A DNA stretch of 64,000 nucleotides from SXIZ01 sp040079795 (lineage in GTDB: Bacteria > Pseudomonadota > Gammaproteobacteria > Methylococcales > Methylomonadaceae). A program made the translations under genes and the position numbers. Below are positions 50,099-59,743 of this stretch, piece after piece; the stretch's first letter is position 1, and each line of letters starts with the position of its first letter. The stretch is from assembly GCA_040079795.1 (NCBI GenBank), contig JBEBJQ010000009.1:15021-79020 (forward strand), given 5' to 3'. The notes beneath the pieces were generated by a model, which was given only the letters and a program-made list of their open reading frames with translations, was not told where the DNA came from and ran no database searches.

Positions 50099-52780
50099 AT
50101 GATCCCAGGTTTGATTGCTGATATAACCGGACACACTGATGTAGACCCTACCGAAACCCGTGAATGGGTGGAGGCTTTACAAGCCGTTTTAGCCCAAGAA
50201 GGCACCGAACGGGCTTACTTCTTGATTGAACAATTGGTCGCGATGGCGCGGCAGTCCGGCGCAAACATTCCTTTTAGCGCAAATACCCCTTACATCAATA
50301 CCATTCCTATACCGCAACAGCCGCTTTATCCGGGCGATACCACCATTGAACGCAAAATTCGTTCGTATGTACGCTGGAATGCGATGGTTATGGTGTTAAG
50401 GGCTGGTAAGCATACCAACGTAGGCGGGCATATCGCCAGCTTTGCTTCGGTTGCGACCATGTACGAAGTTGGTCAAAACCACTTTTGGCATGCACCTTCT
50501 GATAAACACGAAGGCGACTTGGTGTTTTTTCAGGGGCATTCATCCCCCGGCAACTACGCACGCGCTTTAATGTTGGGACAACTAAATGAAGCGCAACTGG
50601 ACAGTTTCCGCCAGGAAGTCGGTGGCAATGGCTTGAGTTCTTATCCCCATCCATGGTTAATGCCGGATTTTTGGCAATTCCCTACGGTGTCGATGGGCTT
50701 AGGGCCGATTATGGCGATTTATCAGGCGCGGTTTATGCGCTATATCCAAGATCGCGGCTTTGCCAAAACCGACGGCCGCAAAGTATGGGCATTTTTGGGC
50801 GATGGTGAAACTGATGAGCCAGAGGCATTAGGCGCTATCGGCATGGCTGGACGGGAGAAACTGGATAACTTGATTTTTGTCGTGAATTGCAATTTGCAAC
50901 GCTTAGATGGCCCGGTACGCGGCAATGGTAAAATCATTCAGGAATTGGAAGGCAGTTTCCGCGGCGCGGGCTGGAATGTGATTAAAGTGATCTGGGGGCG
51001 GCGTTGGGATCCCTTATTGGCACGGGATAAACAGGGCTTAATCGTCAAACGGATGCTTGAATGCGTAGATGGTGATTATCAAAACTTTAAAGCGAAAGAT
51101 GGCGCGTATGTACGCGAATTTTTCTTTAATACCCCGGAATTAAAAGCCTTGGTTGCCGATTATACGGATCGGGATATTTGGGAGCTTAACCGCGGCGGAC
51201 ATGATTCCATCAAAGTCTATGCGGCTTTCCAAGCGGCGGTAACCCATCAAGGCCAACCGACAGTCGTGCTGGCAAAAACCATTAAAGGCTATGGCATGGG
51301 TGATTCTGGCGAAGCACAGAATACCAGCCACCAAGCGAAAAAAATGAGCCCAGAGTCGCTGCGCAACATGCGTGACCGGTTTGAATTGCCATTGCATGAT
51401 GATGATTTGGCAGACTTGCCTTATTTGAAGTTTGCGGAAGACTCCAAGGAAATGCTGTATATGCGCCAGCGCCGCGCAGAGTTAGGCGGTAACTTGCCTG
51501 CCAGACGTGGCAAAGCTGAAGCCTTGGAAATACCGCCCTTAAGTGCCTTCCAGGCGTTATTAGATGGCGGCGGCGCAGGCCATGAAATTTCTACCACAAT
51601 GGCGTTTGTGCGAATTTTAAATATCCTAACCAAAGACAAAAAAATCGGTAAGCGAATTGTGCCCATTGTGCCGGATGAATCACGCACTTTTGGTATGGAA
51701 GGCATGTTCAGGCAGCTGGGTATCTGGTCGCAAGTCGGGCAACTCTACACACCGCAAGATGCTGATCAATTGATGTTTTACAAGGAAGCAAAAGAAGGTC
51801 AGGTACTACAGGAAGGCATTAACGAAGCGGGCGGATTGTGCGACTGGATTGCCGCAGGTACTGCTTATTCCACGCATGGCGTACCGATGATTCCGTTTTT
51901 TATCTATTATTCCATGTTCGGTTTTCAGCGGGTAGCAGATTTGATCTGGGCGGCGGCCGACCAACGTACGCGTGGTTTTTTACTGGGTGGAACGGCAGGG
52001 CGCACCACGTTAAACGGTGAAGGTTTGCAACATGAAGATGGACACAGCCATTTGATCTCAGCGACCGTGCCAAACTGTATTTCGTATGATCCTACCTATG
52101 GTTATGAATTGGCGGTGATTATCCAAGACGGTTTGCGCCGCATGTATTCCGAGCAGGAAGATGTGTTTTATTACATCACGGTGATGAATGAAAACTACGA
52201 CCAGCCACACATGCCAGAGGGTGCTGCACCTGATATTTTAAGAGGCATGTACCTGTTCCAACCTGCCAAACGCAATGCCAAATTAAAAGTGCAACTATTA
52301 GGTTCAGGTACGATTTTTTGTGAAGTCGTCGCAGCAGCAACCCTGTTGCAAGATGAATGGGGCGTATCAGCCGATATTTGGGGCTGTACAAGTTTCACCG
52401 AGTTGGCGCGTGATGGCCAACAGTGTGAGCGCTGGAATCGTTTACATCCCACCGAAAAACCAAAACAAGCGCATGTGACTACGCTTTTAAGTAAATCTCC
52501 TGCGCCAATTATTGCATCGACGGATTACATGCGCGCATTTGCTGAACAAATTCGCCCCTTTATTTATAAAAATGCTTATACGGTCTTAGGGACAGATGGT
52601 TTTGGGCGTTCTGATACGCGCGAAAAATTACGCAGTTTCTTCGAAGTGGATCGCTTCCATATTGTTGTCGCTGCCCTAAAAAGCCTTGCTGATCAGGAGC
52701 AATTAGCACCCAGTAAAGTTGAAGTTGCTATCGCTAAATATGCAATTGACCCCAATAAAATCGCCCCCTGGTTAATTTAA
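50099..52780 (+). CDS. aceE: Pyruvate dehydrogenase E1 component, homodimeric type (AceE)
   Basis: An 893-residue protein, about the size of E. coli AceE (887). The thiamine diphosphate motif is FLGDGETDEPEALGAIGMAG to FVVNCNLQRLDGPV (residues about 230-275). Other marks: GGHIASFASVATMYEVG, TIKGYGMGDSGE, and PDESRTFGMEGMFRQLG. It decarboxylates pyruvate and acetylates E2. It leads the aceE-aceF-lpd operon. The ATG follows CAGGAG. Confidence 0.98.
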   Translation: MIPGLIADITGHTDVDPTETREWVEALQAVLAQEGTERAYFLIEQLVAMARQSGANIPFSANTPYINTIPIPQQPLYPGDTTIERKIRSYVRWNAMVMVLRAGKHTNVGGHIASFASVATMYEVGQNHFWHAPSDKHEGDLVFFQGHSSPGNYARALMLGQLNEAQLDSFRQEVGGNGLSSYPHPWLMPDFWQFPTVSMGLGPIMAIYQARFMRYIQDRGFAKTDGRKVWAFLGDGETDEPEALGAIGMAGREKLDNLIFVVNCNLQRLDGPVRGNGKIIQELEGSFRGAGWNVIKVIWGRRWDPLLARDKQGLIVKRMLECVDGDYQNFKAKDGAYVREFFFNTPELKALVADYTDRDIWELNRGGHDSIKVYAAFQAAVTHQGQPTVVLAKTIKGYGMGDSGEAQNTSHQAKKMSPESLRNMRDRFELPLHDDDLADLPYLKFAEDSKEMLYMRQRRAELGGNLPARRGKAEALEIPPLSAFQALLDGGGAGHEISTTMAFVRILNILTKDKKIGKRIVPIVPDESRTFGMEGMFRQLGIWSQVGQLYTPQDADQLMFYKEAKEGQVLQEGINEAGGLCDWIAAGTAYSTHGVPMIPFFIYYSMFGFQRVADLIWAAADQRTRGFLLGGTAGRTTLNGEGLQHEDGHSHLISATVPNCISYDPTYGYELAVIIQDGLRRMYSEQEDVFYYITVMNENYDQPHMPEGAAPDILRGMYLFQPAKRNAKLKVQLLGSGTIFCEVVAAATLLQDEWGVSADIWGCTSFTELARDGQQCERWNRLHPTEKPKQAHVTTLLSKSPAPIIASTDYMRAFAEQIRPFIYKNAYTVLGTDGFGRSDTREKLRSFFEVDRFHIVVAALKSLADQEQLAPSKVEVAIAKYAIDPNKIAPWLI

Positions 52781-52795
52781 TTCAAGGTAACTGAA

Positions 52796-54097
52796 ATGAC
52801 TGTTGTAATCGAAATTAAAGTTCCTGATGTCGGTGATGTTAAGGATATTAATGTAGTAGAGGTGTTGGTTCAGGCGGGTGATACCATTGTCAAAGAACAA
52901 ACGTTAGCCATTCTTGAAACCGATAAAGCCAGTATTGATTTACCCGCCAGTACCGCTGGCAAAGTGCAACAAGTGCATATCAAGCCGGGCGATAAGGTTT
53001 CAGAAGGTTCATTAGTCGTCACTGTGGAAGCTTCGGATGCTCTGGAGCCTAAAGTAGCACAGCCTATCACTGCCCAGGCCAATCCGGAACCTACCCCGGC
53101 AAGCCCTGCCCCAACAGTTGCCCCCCCCGTATCAACACAACCCGCCGCAGCACCTGTTGAAACAGCCTCTGCTAGCCTAACTCAAACCAGCCATGAACTG
53201 GTCGCCCATGCTACGCCTAGCGTGCGCTTGTTTGCGCGTGAGTTAGGGGTAGACTTAAACCTGATTAAATCTGGTGGTGGCCGTAAAGGCCGTATTTTGC
53301 AGGAGGATGTTAAAAAGTTTGTAAAACAAGTGATTTCCACTGGCGCTGTTGCAAGTGGCAGCGGTATTCCCCCGATTCCGGCAGTAGACTTTACCAGGTT
53401 TGGCGCAATTGAAGAGCAACCATTAAGCAACATTAAGCGCTTGACGGGTCAAGGCTTGAGCCGTGCCTGGTTAAACTTACCAATGGTCACTTATCACGAT
53501 GAGGCGGATATTACAGAATTGGAAGCCTTCCGTATTGCATCAAATAGCGAAAAACTCGGCGATGCCGTCAAACTAACGAATCTGGTGTTTATCATGAAAG
53601 CGTTGGTTGCGGGTTTGCAGCAATTTCCAACCTTTAACAGTTCACTGGCACCGGATGGCGACAAACTCATCCTAAAAAAATATTTTAATATCGGTGTCGC
53701 CGTTGATACCCCTAATGGTTTAGTCGTACCGGTCATTCGCGATGTAGACAAAAAAAGCGCGACACAACTATCCAGTGAATTACTTGAAAAAAGTGCCAAA
53801 GCCCGCGCCGGTAAACTCATGCCAGCGGATATGCAAGGTGGCTGCATGACCATTTCCAGTCTCGGCGGCTTGGGTGGCACAGCTTTCACGCCCATTGTGA
53901 ATGCCCCTGAAGTCGCTATTTTAGGGGTTACCCGGACAGCCATGAAGCCTGTCTGGGATGGTCAAGCATTTATCCCCAGATTAATGTTACCGTTAGACCT
54001 AACTTATGACCATCGGGTGATTGACGGCGCGGAAGGTGCACGTTTCATGACCGCGGTAATACGTTGCTTAAGCGACATTCGCCGCTTACTACTTTAA
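52796..54097 (+). CDS. aceF: Dihydrolipoyllysine acetyltransferase, PDH E2 (AceF)
   Basis: A 433-residue protein. One lipoyl domain (residues about 5-78, lysine in LETDKASIDLP), an alanine-proline linker (95-130), a peripheral-subunit-binding domain (ATPSVRLFARELGVDL, residues about 137-175), and a catalytic domain ending in TYDHRVIDGAEGARFM. E. coli has three lipoyl domains; one is a common shorter form. It carries acetyl from E1 to CoA. It is 15 bases behind aceE. Confidence 0.97.
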   Translation: MTVVIEIKVPDVGDVKDINVVEVLVQAGDTIVKEQTLAILETDKASIDLPASTAGKVQQVHIKPGDKVSEGSLVVTVEASDALEPKVAQPITAQANPEPTPASPAPTVAPPVSTQPAAAPVETASASLTQTSHELVAHATPSVRLFARELGVDLNLIKSGGGRKGRILQEDVKKFVKQVISTGAVASGSGIPPIPAVDFTRFGAIEEQPLSNIKRLTGQGLSRAWLNLPMVTYHDEADITELEAFRIASNSEKLGDAVKLTNLVFIMKALVAGLQQFPTFNSSLAPDGDKLILKKYFNIGVAVDTPNGLVVPVIRDVDKKSATQLSSELLEKSAKARAGKLMPADMQGGCMTISSLGGLGGTAFTPIVNAPEVAILGVTRTAMKPVWDGQAFIPRLMLPLDLTYDHRVIDGAEGARFMTAVIRCLSDIRRLLL

Positions 54098-54111
54098 ATC
54101 GGAGCTTTGTG

Positions 54112-55527
54112 ATGACGGAATCTGTAATTCATGCAGAAGTGTTGGTGTTAGGGGGAGGCCCCGGTGGTTATACGGCGGCGTTTCGTGCGGCTGATCTCGG
54201 CAAACAGGTCGTACTGGTCGAGCGTTATCCGGTGCTGGGCGGGGTATGTTTAAATGTCGGCTGTATTCCTTCTAAAGCACTCTTACACATGGCGCAATTA
54301 ATTCATGAGTTAGAAGAGTTTAAACACTTTGGGCTTAGTTACGGCGAGCCAACATTCGATCTTGATAAGATCAGGTCCTGGAAAGAAAGTGTTACCAACA
54401 CGCTTACCAGCGGGCTTACGAAGCTGGTAAAGCAGCGTAAAGTAAACTTGGTACAGGGTGCAGGGCAATTTACGGGGGCCAATACGCTGGACGTTAATAC
54501 CGCCGGGGGGTTGCAAAAAATTACTTTTGATCAAGCCATTATAGCGGCAGGATCACACCCAACTAAAATCCCCAGCTTCCCGAATGATGATCCGCGTTTA
54601 CTGGATTCTACCGGTGCGTTAGCGCTTAAAACCATCCCTAAAAAAATGCTGATTGTCGGTGGCGGTATCATTGGCTTGGAAATGGCGACGGTTTATCATG
54701 CTTTAGGCGCTGAAATCAGCGTCGTGGAACTTATGGATCAAATTATTCCGGGCTGTGATAAAGATTTAATCACGCCCTTGTTTCGACGTATTAAAAAGCA
54801 ATATCAAAATATTTGGTTAGAGACACGCGTAACCTCTATTGAGCCGCAAGCGGATGGACTAAAAGTTGCGTTTGAGGGTAAAAATGCCCCCGAAGCTGAG
54901 ATTTTTGACCAGGTGCTAGTTGCGGTGGGCAGGCAGCCTAATGGTAAACTTATTGGTGCAGAGTTAGCGGGTATTAATGTTGACGAGCGGGGCTTTATCC
55001 CAGTAGATAAACAACAGCGGACCAATGTCGCGCATATCTTTGCTATTGGTGATATTGTCGGCAATCCCATGTTGGCACATAAAGCTGCGCACGAAGCCAA
55101 AGTGGCTGCTGAAGTGGCTGCTGGCTTAAAAGTGGGATTTGATGCCTTAACTATTCCTTCAGTTGCTTATACCGATCCTGAAGTGGCGTGGATGGGGCTT
55201 ACTGAAAATTATGCTAAAGAACACAACATTGCTTATGAAAAAGGCGCTTTCCCTTGGGCAGCAAGCGGCCGCTCACTCAGTATTGCGCGGAATGAAGGGG
55301 TCACTAAAATTCTGTCAGATCCTGCCACCGGCAGGATCTTGGGAGCCGGAATGGTCGGCACTAATGCTGGCGAATTAATTGCTGAAGCGGTATTGGCTTT
55401 GGAAATGGGTGCCGATATGCACGATATTGGTTTATCTATCCATCCACATCCCACCTTATCGGAAACTTTCGCTTTTGCTGCCGAAATGATTACTGGCAGT
55501 ATTACAGATTTAATCGTTAAAAAATAA
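54112..55527 (+). CDS. lpd: Dihydrolipoyl dehydrogenase (PDH E3)
   Basis: A 471-residue flavoprotein disulfide reductase. FAD motif VLVLGGGPGGYTAAFRAADLG, active disulfide GGVCLNVGCIPSKALL (residues about 40-56), NAD site MLIVGGGIIGLEMATVYHALG, and C-terminal HPHPTLSETF with the catalytic H-E pair. It re-oxidises the lipoyl group. The ATG at 54112 follows GGAG and gives the family start; an in-frame start inside aceF is rejected. Third gene of the aceE-aceF-lpd operon. Confidence 0.97.
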   Translation: MTESVIHAEVLVLGGGPGGYTAAFRAADLGKQVVLVERYPVLGGVCLNVGCIPSKALLHMAQLIHELEEFKHFGLSYGEPTFDLDKIRSWKESVTNTLTSGLTKLVKQRKVNLVQGAGQFTGANTLDVNTAGGLQKITFDQAIIAAGSHPTKIPSFPNDDPRLLDSTGALALKTIPKKMLIVGGGIIGLEMATVYHALGAEISVVELMDQIIPGCDKDLITPLFRRIKKQYQNIWLETRVTSIEPQADGLKVAFEGKNAPEAEIFDQVLVAVGRQPNGKLIGAELAGINVDERGFIPVDKQQRTNVAHIFAIGDIVGNPMLAHKAAHEAKVAAEVAAGLKVGFDALTIPSVAYTDPEVAWMGLTENYAKEHNIAYEKGAFPWAASGRSLSIARNEGVTKILSDPATGRILGAGMVGTNAGELIAEAVLALEMGADMHDIGLSIHPHPTLSETFAFAAEMITGSITDLIVKK

Positions 55528-55645
55528 CCCTGATAAGTTCAAATAGGATAAAGCGGGGGCAGTGTCTTTTCGGGCGTTTTGTTAAATAAACCACGCTGGT
55601 CTGCCCTAAAGCTTCAAGGTTATAAAATTCAGGCTTTAACTAATA

Positions 55646-55673
55646 CAGGTGCAATATTTTTTGGTTGCACCTG
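55646..55673. terminator. Hairpin between convergent lpd and dynamin-like genes
   Basis: CAGGTGCAA, a T-rich 10-base loop, TTGCACCTG. A perfect 9-base stem between two converging genes, 22 bases from the dynamin-like stop. It is placed to end transcription from both sides, although no long T-run follows the stem. Confidence 0.5.
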
Positions 55674-55694
55674 CATTATTCCCTGCAATTTAAA

Positions 55695-57632
55695 TCAATC
55701 TGTTTTAAAAGCGTCCAAATTACCCTGGATGCTTTTAGACATAAACAAAAGCTCCCTGTTTTGCAATTTCAAATCCTCTAAATCTTGTTCCAGTTTTTGG
55801 ATACTCTCAATCGTATTGCCTTTTGATTCGTCTATTTTTCGCAACATCAGCAAACGGTTTTCAACTTGGATTTTATGGTCTTTAATCTGGTGCATCAAAG
55901 GTGTTAAAACATTGTTACTCCAGTTGATAGCATCCTGATGGGCTTGTTTTAAAACATTCCGCGCCTTGGCAATAAGCGTGCTATAGAGCTTGTTAATCAC
56001 AATACTTTGCTGAGTCAGTGTCGTTTTCGAACTGCTGCGAAATGCTTCGCCTTCTTCAAAAATTTGTTCCAATTCAAATTGATATTGTTTAATAGAAAAC
56101 AATTCCGGCTCTATGGTTTTAAAACCATGGTCATCCTGGAATTTTTTATGAATCGCATTAACTAACCGGCGTGTTTCATTGGTGACTTCAATAGAGTCTT
56201 GCAACAAATCGCGCAATTCATTAAATAGTTTACGGATACTTTGTTTCATACCGTAAGTTGTTAAATTATTGGCCATCTCAATGCGGCTGGTTTTTATGAG
56301 GTGGTCAATTTTAGGCGTAGCAAATGAGTCAATGAGCATTTTCGCCTGTACGGCAAAAATATTACGGCTGGCTTTAAAATTTTCAATATTGGTTAGGTAT
56401 AAGTTTTGCCCATCACGCGTTTCGGCAAGTAACTTACCGGTCATTTCGCTGTTCTCAAAATCAATTTTTTTGAACTCTTCCAATTGTTTACGGGCATTGT
56501 TCAATTGTGAATCCGTTAAACTTAAGGAGCCTCTAATTAAATAACCGATTTCCCGGTCAATGATATTAATTAAAATCTTCCGGCGCTGTTTAAGAATTTT
56601 TTCCGATAAATAACTTTCCAGCGCAGCTAAACGGCTTTTGTCCAACAAGGCAGTATCTGATTTAACTTTTGCGAGTAAAGCTTGCTTTGCAGACACCGGA
56701 AAAATAGCTTCTTCATGAATATCCAGTAATTTAGCCGAAATTGACATTTGCGACTGTATAGCAGCCTCAAATCCCCCTTCACCCGACAAATCATCCCACA
56801 TCGAGTCAATTTTATTCATCACCACAGCCAAGCCCTGCTTACTATTGCCCCGGGCATTGCAAACGTGGCTGCGCCACATTTCCATATCGCTTTTAGTAAC
56901 CCCGGTATCTGCTGCCAATACGAAAATAATCGCTTGTGCACTGGGCAACATATTTAAGGTCAATTCGGGTTCTGTGCCTAACGCATTTAAACCAGGCGTA
57001 TCTAAAATGGCCAAGCCTTCCATCAATAAAGGATGCGGAAAGCTGATTAAAGCGTGCCGCCAGCAAGGTATTTCAACTTTTTCAGGATTAACGATACCCT
57101 GTTCAGCGGCATCCCGTTCATTCCATAAGCCCAACTTAAAGGCTAATTCGCGGTCTACCAGTTTAGTTGCAATCAATTCCTTAAAGGTTTTTTGCATTTG
57201 CGTCGGCGAGGTGCAATCTAAATCAATTTGCACCCAACGCTCAGGGATCTGTTTGAATTCATTTAACGAAATATCTTCTAGCCGACTTTCGATATTGAGT
57301 AAACGAATATAGCTGCCACTGGGGTCATAAAATAATTCCGTGGGGGACATGGTGGTACGGCCCGGGGAAGAAGGCAGTAATCTAACACCGGTCTCAGCAA
57401 AAAACAGCGCATTAATCAGCTCTGTTTTACCTCTGGAAAATTCCGCAACAAACGCCAGCGTTATTCGATCTGCGCGCAATCCGTGCAACATGTTTGCGAT
57501 AGTAGCAGTACTCTGTGCGTCGTTTAAATCATACCGTTTACGCCATTCCATGTACATTTCAATTGATTGCAGCAATTGATTACGCCATTGCGAATATTCG
57601 TGCAGTTGATGTTTAAATTCCAGATGACTCAT
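55695..57632 (-). CDS. Dynamin-like GTPase
   Basis: A 645-residue protein with an N-terminal GTPase domain. G1 is AEFSRGKTELINAL (residues about 63-76), switch-I threonines are in PGRTTMSPTE, G3 is LDTPGLNAL near residue 212, and G4 is VVMNKID near residue 270. The rest (residues 330-645) is almost wholly helical, with coiled-coil parts and a charged C-terminus. Bacterial dynamin-like proteins remodel or guard membranes, and some act in phage resistance or in chromosome and cell-division tasks. Specific role unknown. Single gene, in a leftward run with pyrE and hemW. Confidence 0.88.
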   Translation of the reverse strand: MSHLEFKHQLHEYSQWRNQLLQSIEMYMEWRKRYDLNDAQSTATIANMLHGLRADRITLAFVAEFSRGKTELINALFFAETGVRLLPSSPGRTTMSPTELFYDPSGSYIRLLNIESRLEDISLNEFKQIPERWVQIDLDCTSPTQMQKTFKELIATKLVDRELAFKLGLWNERDAAEQGIVNPEKVEIPCWRHALISFPHPLLMEGLAILDTPGLNALGTEPELTLNMLPSAQAIIFVLAADTGVTKSDMEMWRSHVCNARGNSKQGLAVVMNKIDSMWDDLSGEGGFEAAIQSQMSISAKLLDIHEEAIFPVSAKQALLAKVKSDTALLDKSRLAALESYLSEKILKQRRKILINIIDREIGYLIRGSLSLTDSQLNNARKQLEEFKKIDFENSEMTGKLLAETRDGQNLYLTNIENFKASRNIFAVQAKMLIDSFATPKIDHLIKTSRIEMANNLTTYGMKQSIRKLFNELRDLLQDSIEVTNETRRLVNAIHKKFQDDHGFKTIEPELFSIKQYQFELEQIFEEGEAFRSSSKTTLTQQSIVINKLYSTLIAKARNVLKQAHQDAINWSNNVLTPLMHQIKDHKIQVENRLLMLRKIDESKGNTIESIQKLEQDLEDLKLQNRELLFMSKSIQGNLDAFKTD

Positions 57633-57732
57633 AGCGAACCTTGTTTATAACTAACGTTACATTAAATAAAGGGTATTTAAAGATGTAGGGTAAGTGTAGT
57701 TCAAATATAAATTACTGCCAGATAATCGTCGT

Positions 57733-58380
57733 TTAGTTTTTTATACCATACTGAAGTTGATAGGCTTTGATACTCGCCAGCTGCGCATTAAACGCCGGGG
57801 ATGCCTCCAAAAATTCGATAATATCCGCCAGGCTAATAATGGCAAGCACAGGCATATTAAAGCTTTGCTCAACCTCTGTGATGGCTGAGCACTGATTTTG
57901 ACCCTGCTCCTGACGGTCCAAGGCGATTAAAACCCCCGCCGGAGTGGCCCCTGCCGCTTTAATAAGCTGGACTGATTCACGCACCGAAGTCCCTGCGGTT
58001 ATGACATCATCCAAAATTAAAATATTGCCTTGTAAAAGAGCGCCAACTAAAGTGCCGCCCTCGCCATGGTCTTTGGCTTCTTTACGATTGAATGCCAGCG
58101 GAATGTCTGTGCCGGTAATTGTGTAATACGCAATAGCAGTTGCAGTAACCAGTGGAATCCCTTTATAAGCGGGGCCAAAAAGTACATCAACGGGGAGTTT
58201 GCTATGAATTAAGGCTTGTGCATAAAACTCCCCAAGTTTCGCCAGCTGTGCCCCGGTATTAAATAGTCCGGTATTAAAAAAATAGGGGCTGTTACGACCG
58301 GATTTAAGTTGAAAATCGCCAAATTTAAGGACACCGCAGGCTAAAGCATATTGGATAAAGTCTTTTTGATAATCGCGCAT
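57733..58380 (-). CDS. pyrE: Orotate phosphoribosyltransferase
   Basis: A 215-residue protein. It begins MRDYQKDFIQYALACGVLKFG, close to the E. coli start, so ATG 58380 is used rather than 58437. PRPP motif ILILDDVITAGTSVRESV (residues about 117-134), substrate parts FQLKSGRNSPYFFNTGLFN and FGPAYKGIPLV. It makes orotidine monophosphate in pyrimidine synthesis. Confidence 0.97.
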   Translation of the reverse strand: MRDYQKDFIQYALACGVLKFGDFQLKSGRNSPYFFNTGLFNTGAQLAKLGEFYAQALIHSKLPVDVLFGPAYKGIPLVTATAIAYYTITGTDIPLAFNRKEAKDHGEGGTLVGALLQGNILILDDVITAGTSVRESVQLIKAAGATPAGVLIALDRQEQGQNQCSAITEVEQSFNMPVLAIISLADIIEFLEASPAFNAQLASIKAYQLQYGIKN

Positions 58381-58464
58381 AAGATGGTTAGTTAGGTGTA
58401 AATGGAGTGACTGACGTATACGAAAGAACCGTAGCATAAGCCTGAAATGAAGAAACGCAATAGC

Positions 58465-58496
58465 CTGTAGAGACGCAAAACCTTGCGTTTATACAG
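58465..58496. repeat. Dispersed GAGACGCAA-type palindrome (copy 3)
   Basis: CTGTAGAGACGCAA, four bases, TTGCGTTTATACAG. The stem has mismatches in the middle but the outer and inner parts pair. It lies between hemW and pyrE, two genes on the same strand. Confidence 0.7.
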
Positions 58497-58504
58497 CAGC
58501 AGAA

Positions 58505-59665
58505 TTATAACAGAATAAATTTTTCCAGCAGTGAGTCCAGGAAGTTCCAGCCTTGTTCTGAACAACTATAATAATTATCACGACAGTCAAGCAACTGTTC
58601 TTTAAGGCATAAACTTAATGCGGGTTCCAAACTATTGCAACTAAGTCCGGTTCTGGCCTGAAAATGGGCGGCACTAAAACCCTGTTTTAAGCGCAGTTGA
58701 TTCATCAAAAACTCTAGGGGCAGTTCTGTGGGTAAAATCGCAGTGGTTACGCTACCCTCCGCATAATCCCGCAAATACTGTTCCGGATGTTTGGGTTTGC
58801 TGCTACGCAGAATGCGATTGGGCAATTCCAGGCTAATTTTACCGTGCGCACCTGCCCCGATCCCTAAATAGTCTCCAAATTGCCAGTAATTGACATTATG
58901 CTGGCACTGCCGCCCTGGCTTACTGTAGGCGGATATTTCATATTGCTGAAACCCGTGCTCTGCAAGTAAAGCCTGGCAGGCTTGCTGCGTTATAAAGACC
59001 TCGTCGTCAGAAGGTAACTGCGGCGGATATTTATAAAAAAACGTATTCGGTTCCAGGGTTAATTGATAAAAAGAAATATGCTGAGGCTTTAAACTGATGG
59101 CGGTCAGAATATCCTGTTGACTGGTTAGCTTTTCAGCATCCGGCAAGCCAAACATCAGATCCAGATTAAAGTTATCAAACCCTGCCAGATGGGCGATTTC
59201 AGCAGCTTTTTGGGCTTCGGCAGCGTTATGCACCCGGCCTAAACGTTTCAGTAGCGTGTCATCAAAGGTTTGGATACCGATGGATAAACGATTAATACCC
59301 AATGCCCTGAATTCAGCAAATTTATGGCTTTCAAAAGTACCGGGATTCGCTTCCAGGGTAATTTCCACATTATCTGTTAAGACTATTTGTTGCTTAATGC
59401 CGGTTAGTAAGCGTTCGAAAGACTCTGGGGAAAACAGGCTGGGGGTACCGCCGCCAATAAAAATACTCTGTATAGGCCGTTTGACTTGAAAGCGCTGCAA
59501 GTCTTTCTTTAAATCCAGCAAGAGCGTGTCAATATAAGCCGACTCAGGCGTATCAGATTTGACTTCATGGGAGTTAAAATCGCAATAGGGGCATTTTTTA
59601 ACGCACCAGGGAATATGAATATAAAGGCTTAAGGGCGGTAATAAAGGTGTCAAAGAAAGTATCAA
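58505..59665 (-). CDS. hemW: Radical SAM family heme chaperone HemW
   Basis: A 386-residue radical SAM protein. The iron-sulfur ligands are in HIPWCVKKCPYCDFNSH (CxxxCxxC near residues 21-28), then IFIGGGTPSLFSPES, EANPGTFE, RLSIGIQTFDD and a C-terminal HemN-like domain. The family has the text LSLYIHIPW at the start. HemW binds haem and delivers it to acceptor proteins; it lacks the extra features of the true coproporphyrinogen oxidase HemN. Confidence 0.93.
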   Translation of the reverse strand: MILSLTPLLPPLSLYIHIPWCVKKCPYCDFNSHEVKSDTPESAYIDTLLLDLKKDLQRFQVKRPIQSIFIGGGTPSLFSPESFERLLTGIKQQIVLTDNVEITLEANPGTFESHKFAEFRALGINRLSIGIQTFDDTLLKRLGRVHNAAEAQKAAEIAHLAGFDNFNLDLMFGLPDAEKLTSQQDILTAISLKPQHISFYQLTLEPNTFFYKYPPQLPSDDEVFITQQACQALLAEHGFQQYEISAYSKPGRQCQHNVNYWQFGDYLGIGAGAHGKISLELPNRILRSSKPKHPEQYLRDYAEGSVTTAILPTELPLEFLMNQLRLKQGFSAAHFQARTGLSCNSLEPALSLCLKEQLLDCRDNYYSCSEQGWNFLDSLLEKFILL

Positions 59666-59690
59666 AAAATTAGGGGGCTCCAGAATACGA

Positions 59691-59720
59691 TGTAGAGACG
59701 CAAAATATTGCGCCTCTACC
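59691..59720. repeat. Dispersed GAGACGCAA-type palindrome (copy 4)
   Basis: GTAGAGACGCAA, four bases, TTGCGCCTCTAC: an 11 of 12 pairing stem just upstream of hemW and downstream of the glycine-zipper gene on the same strand. Only 1.2 kb from copy 3, so hemW is flanked by two copies. Confidence 0.75.
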
Positions 59721-59743
59721 TGTCAAACGCGTTTCTAAAAGTC

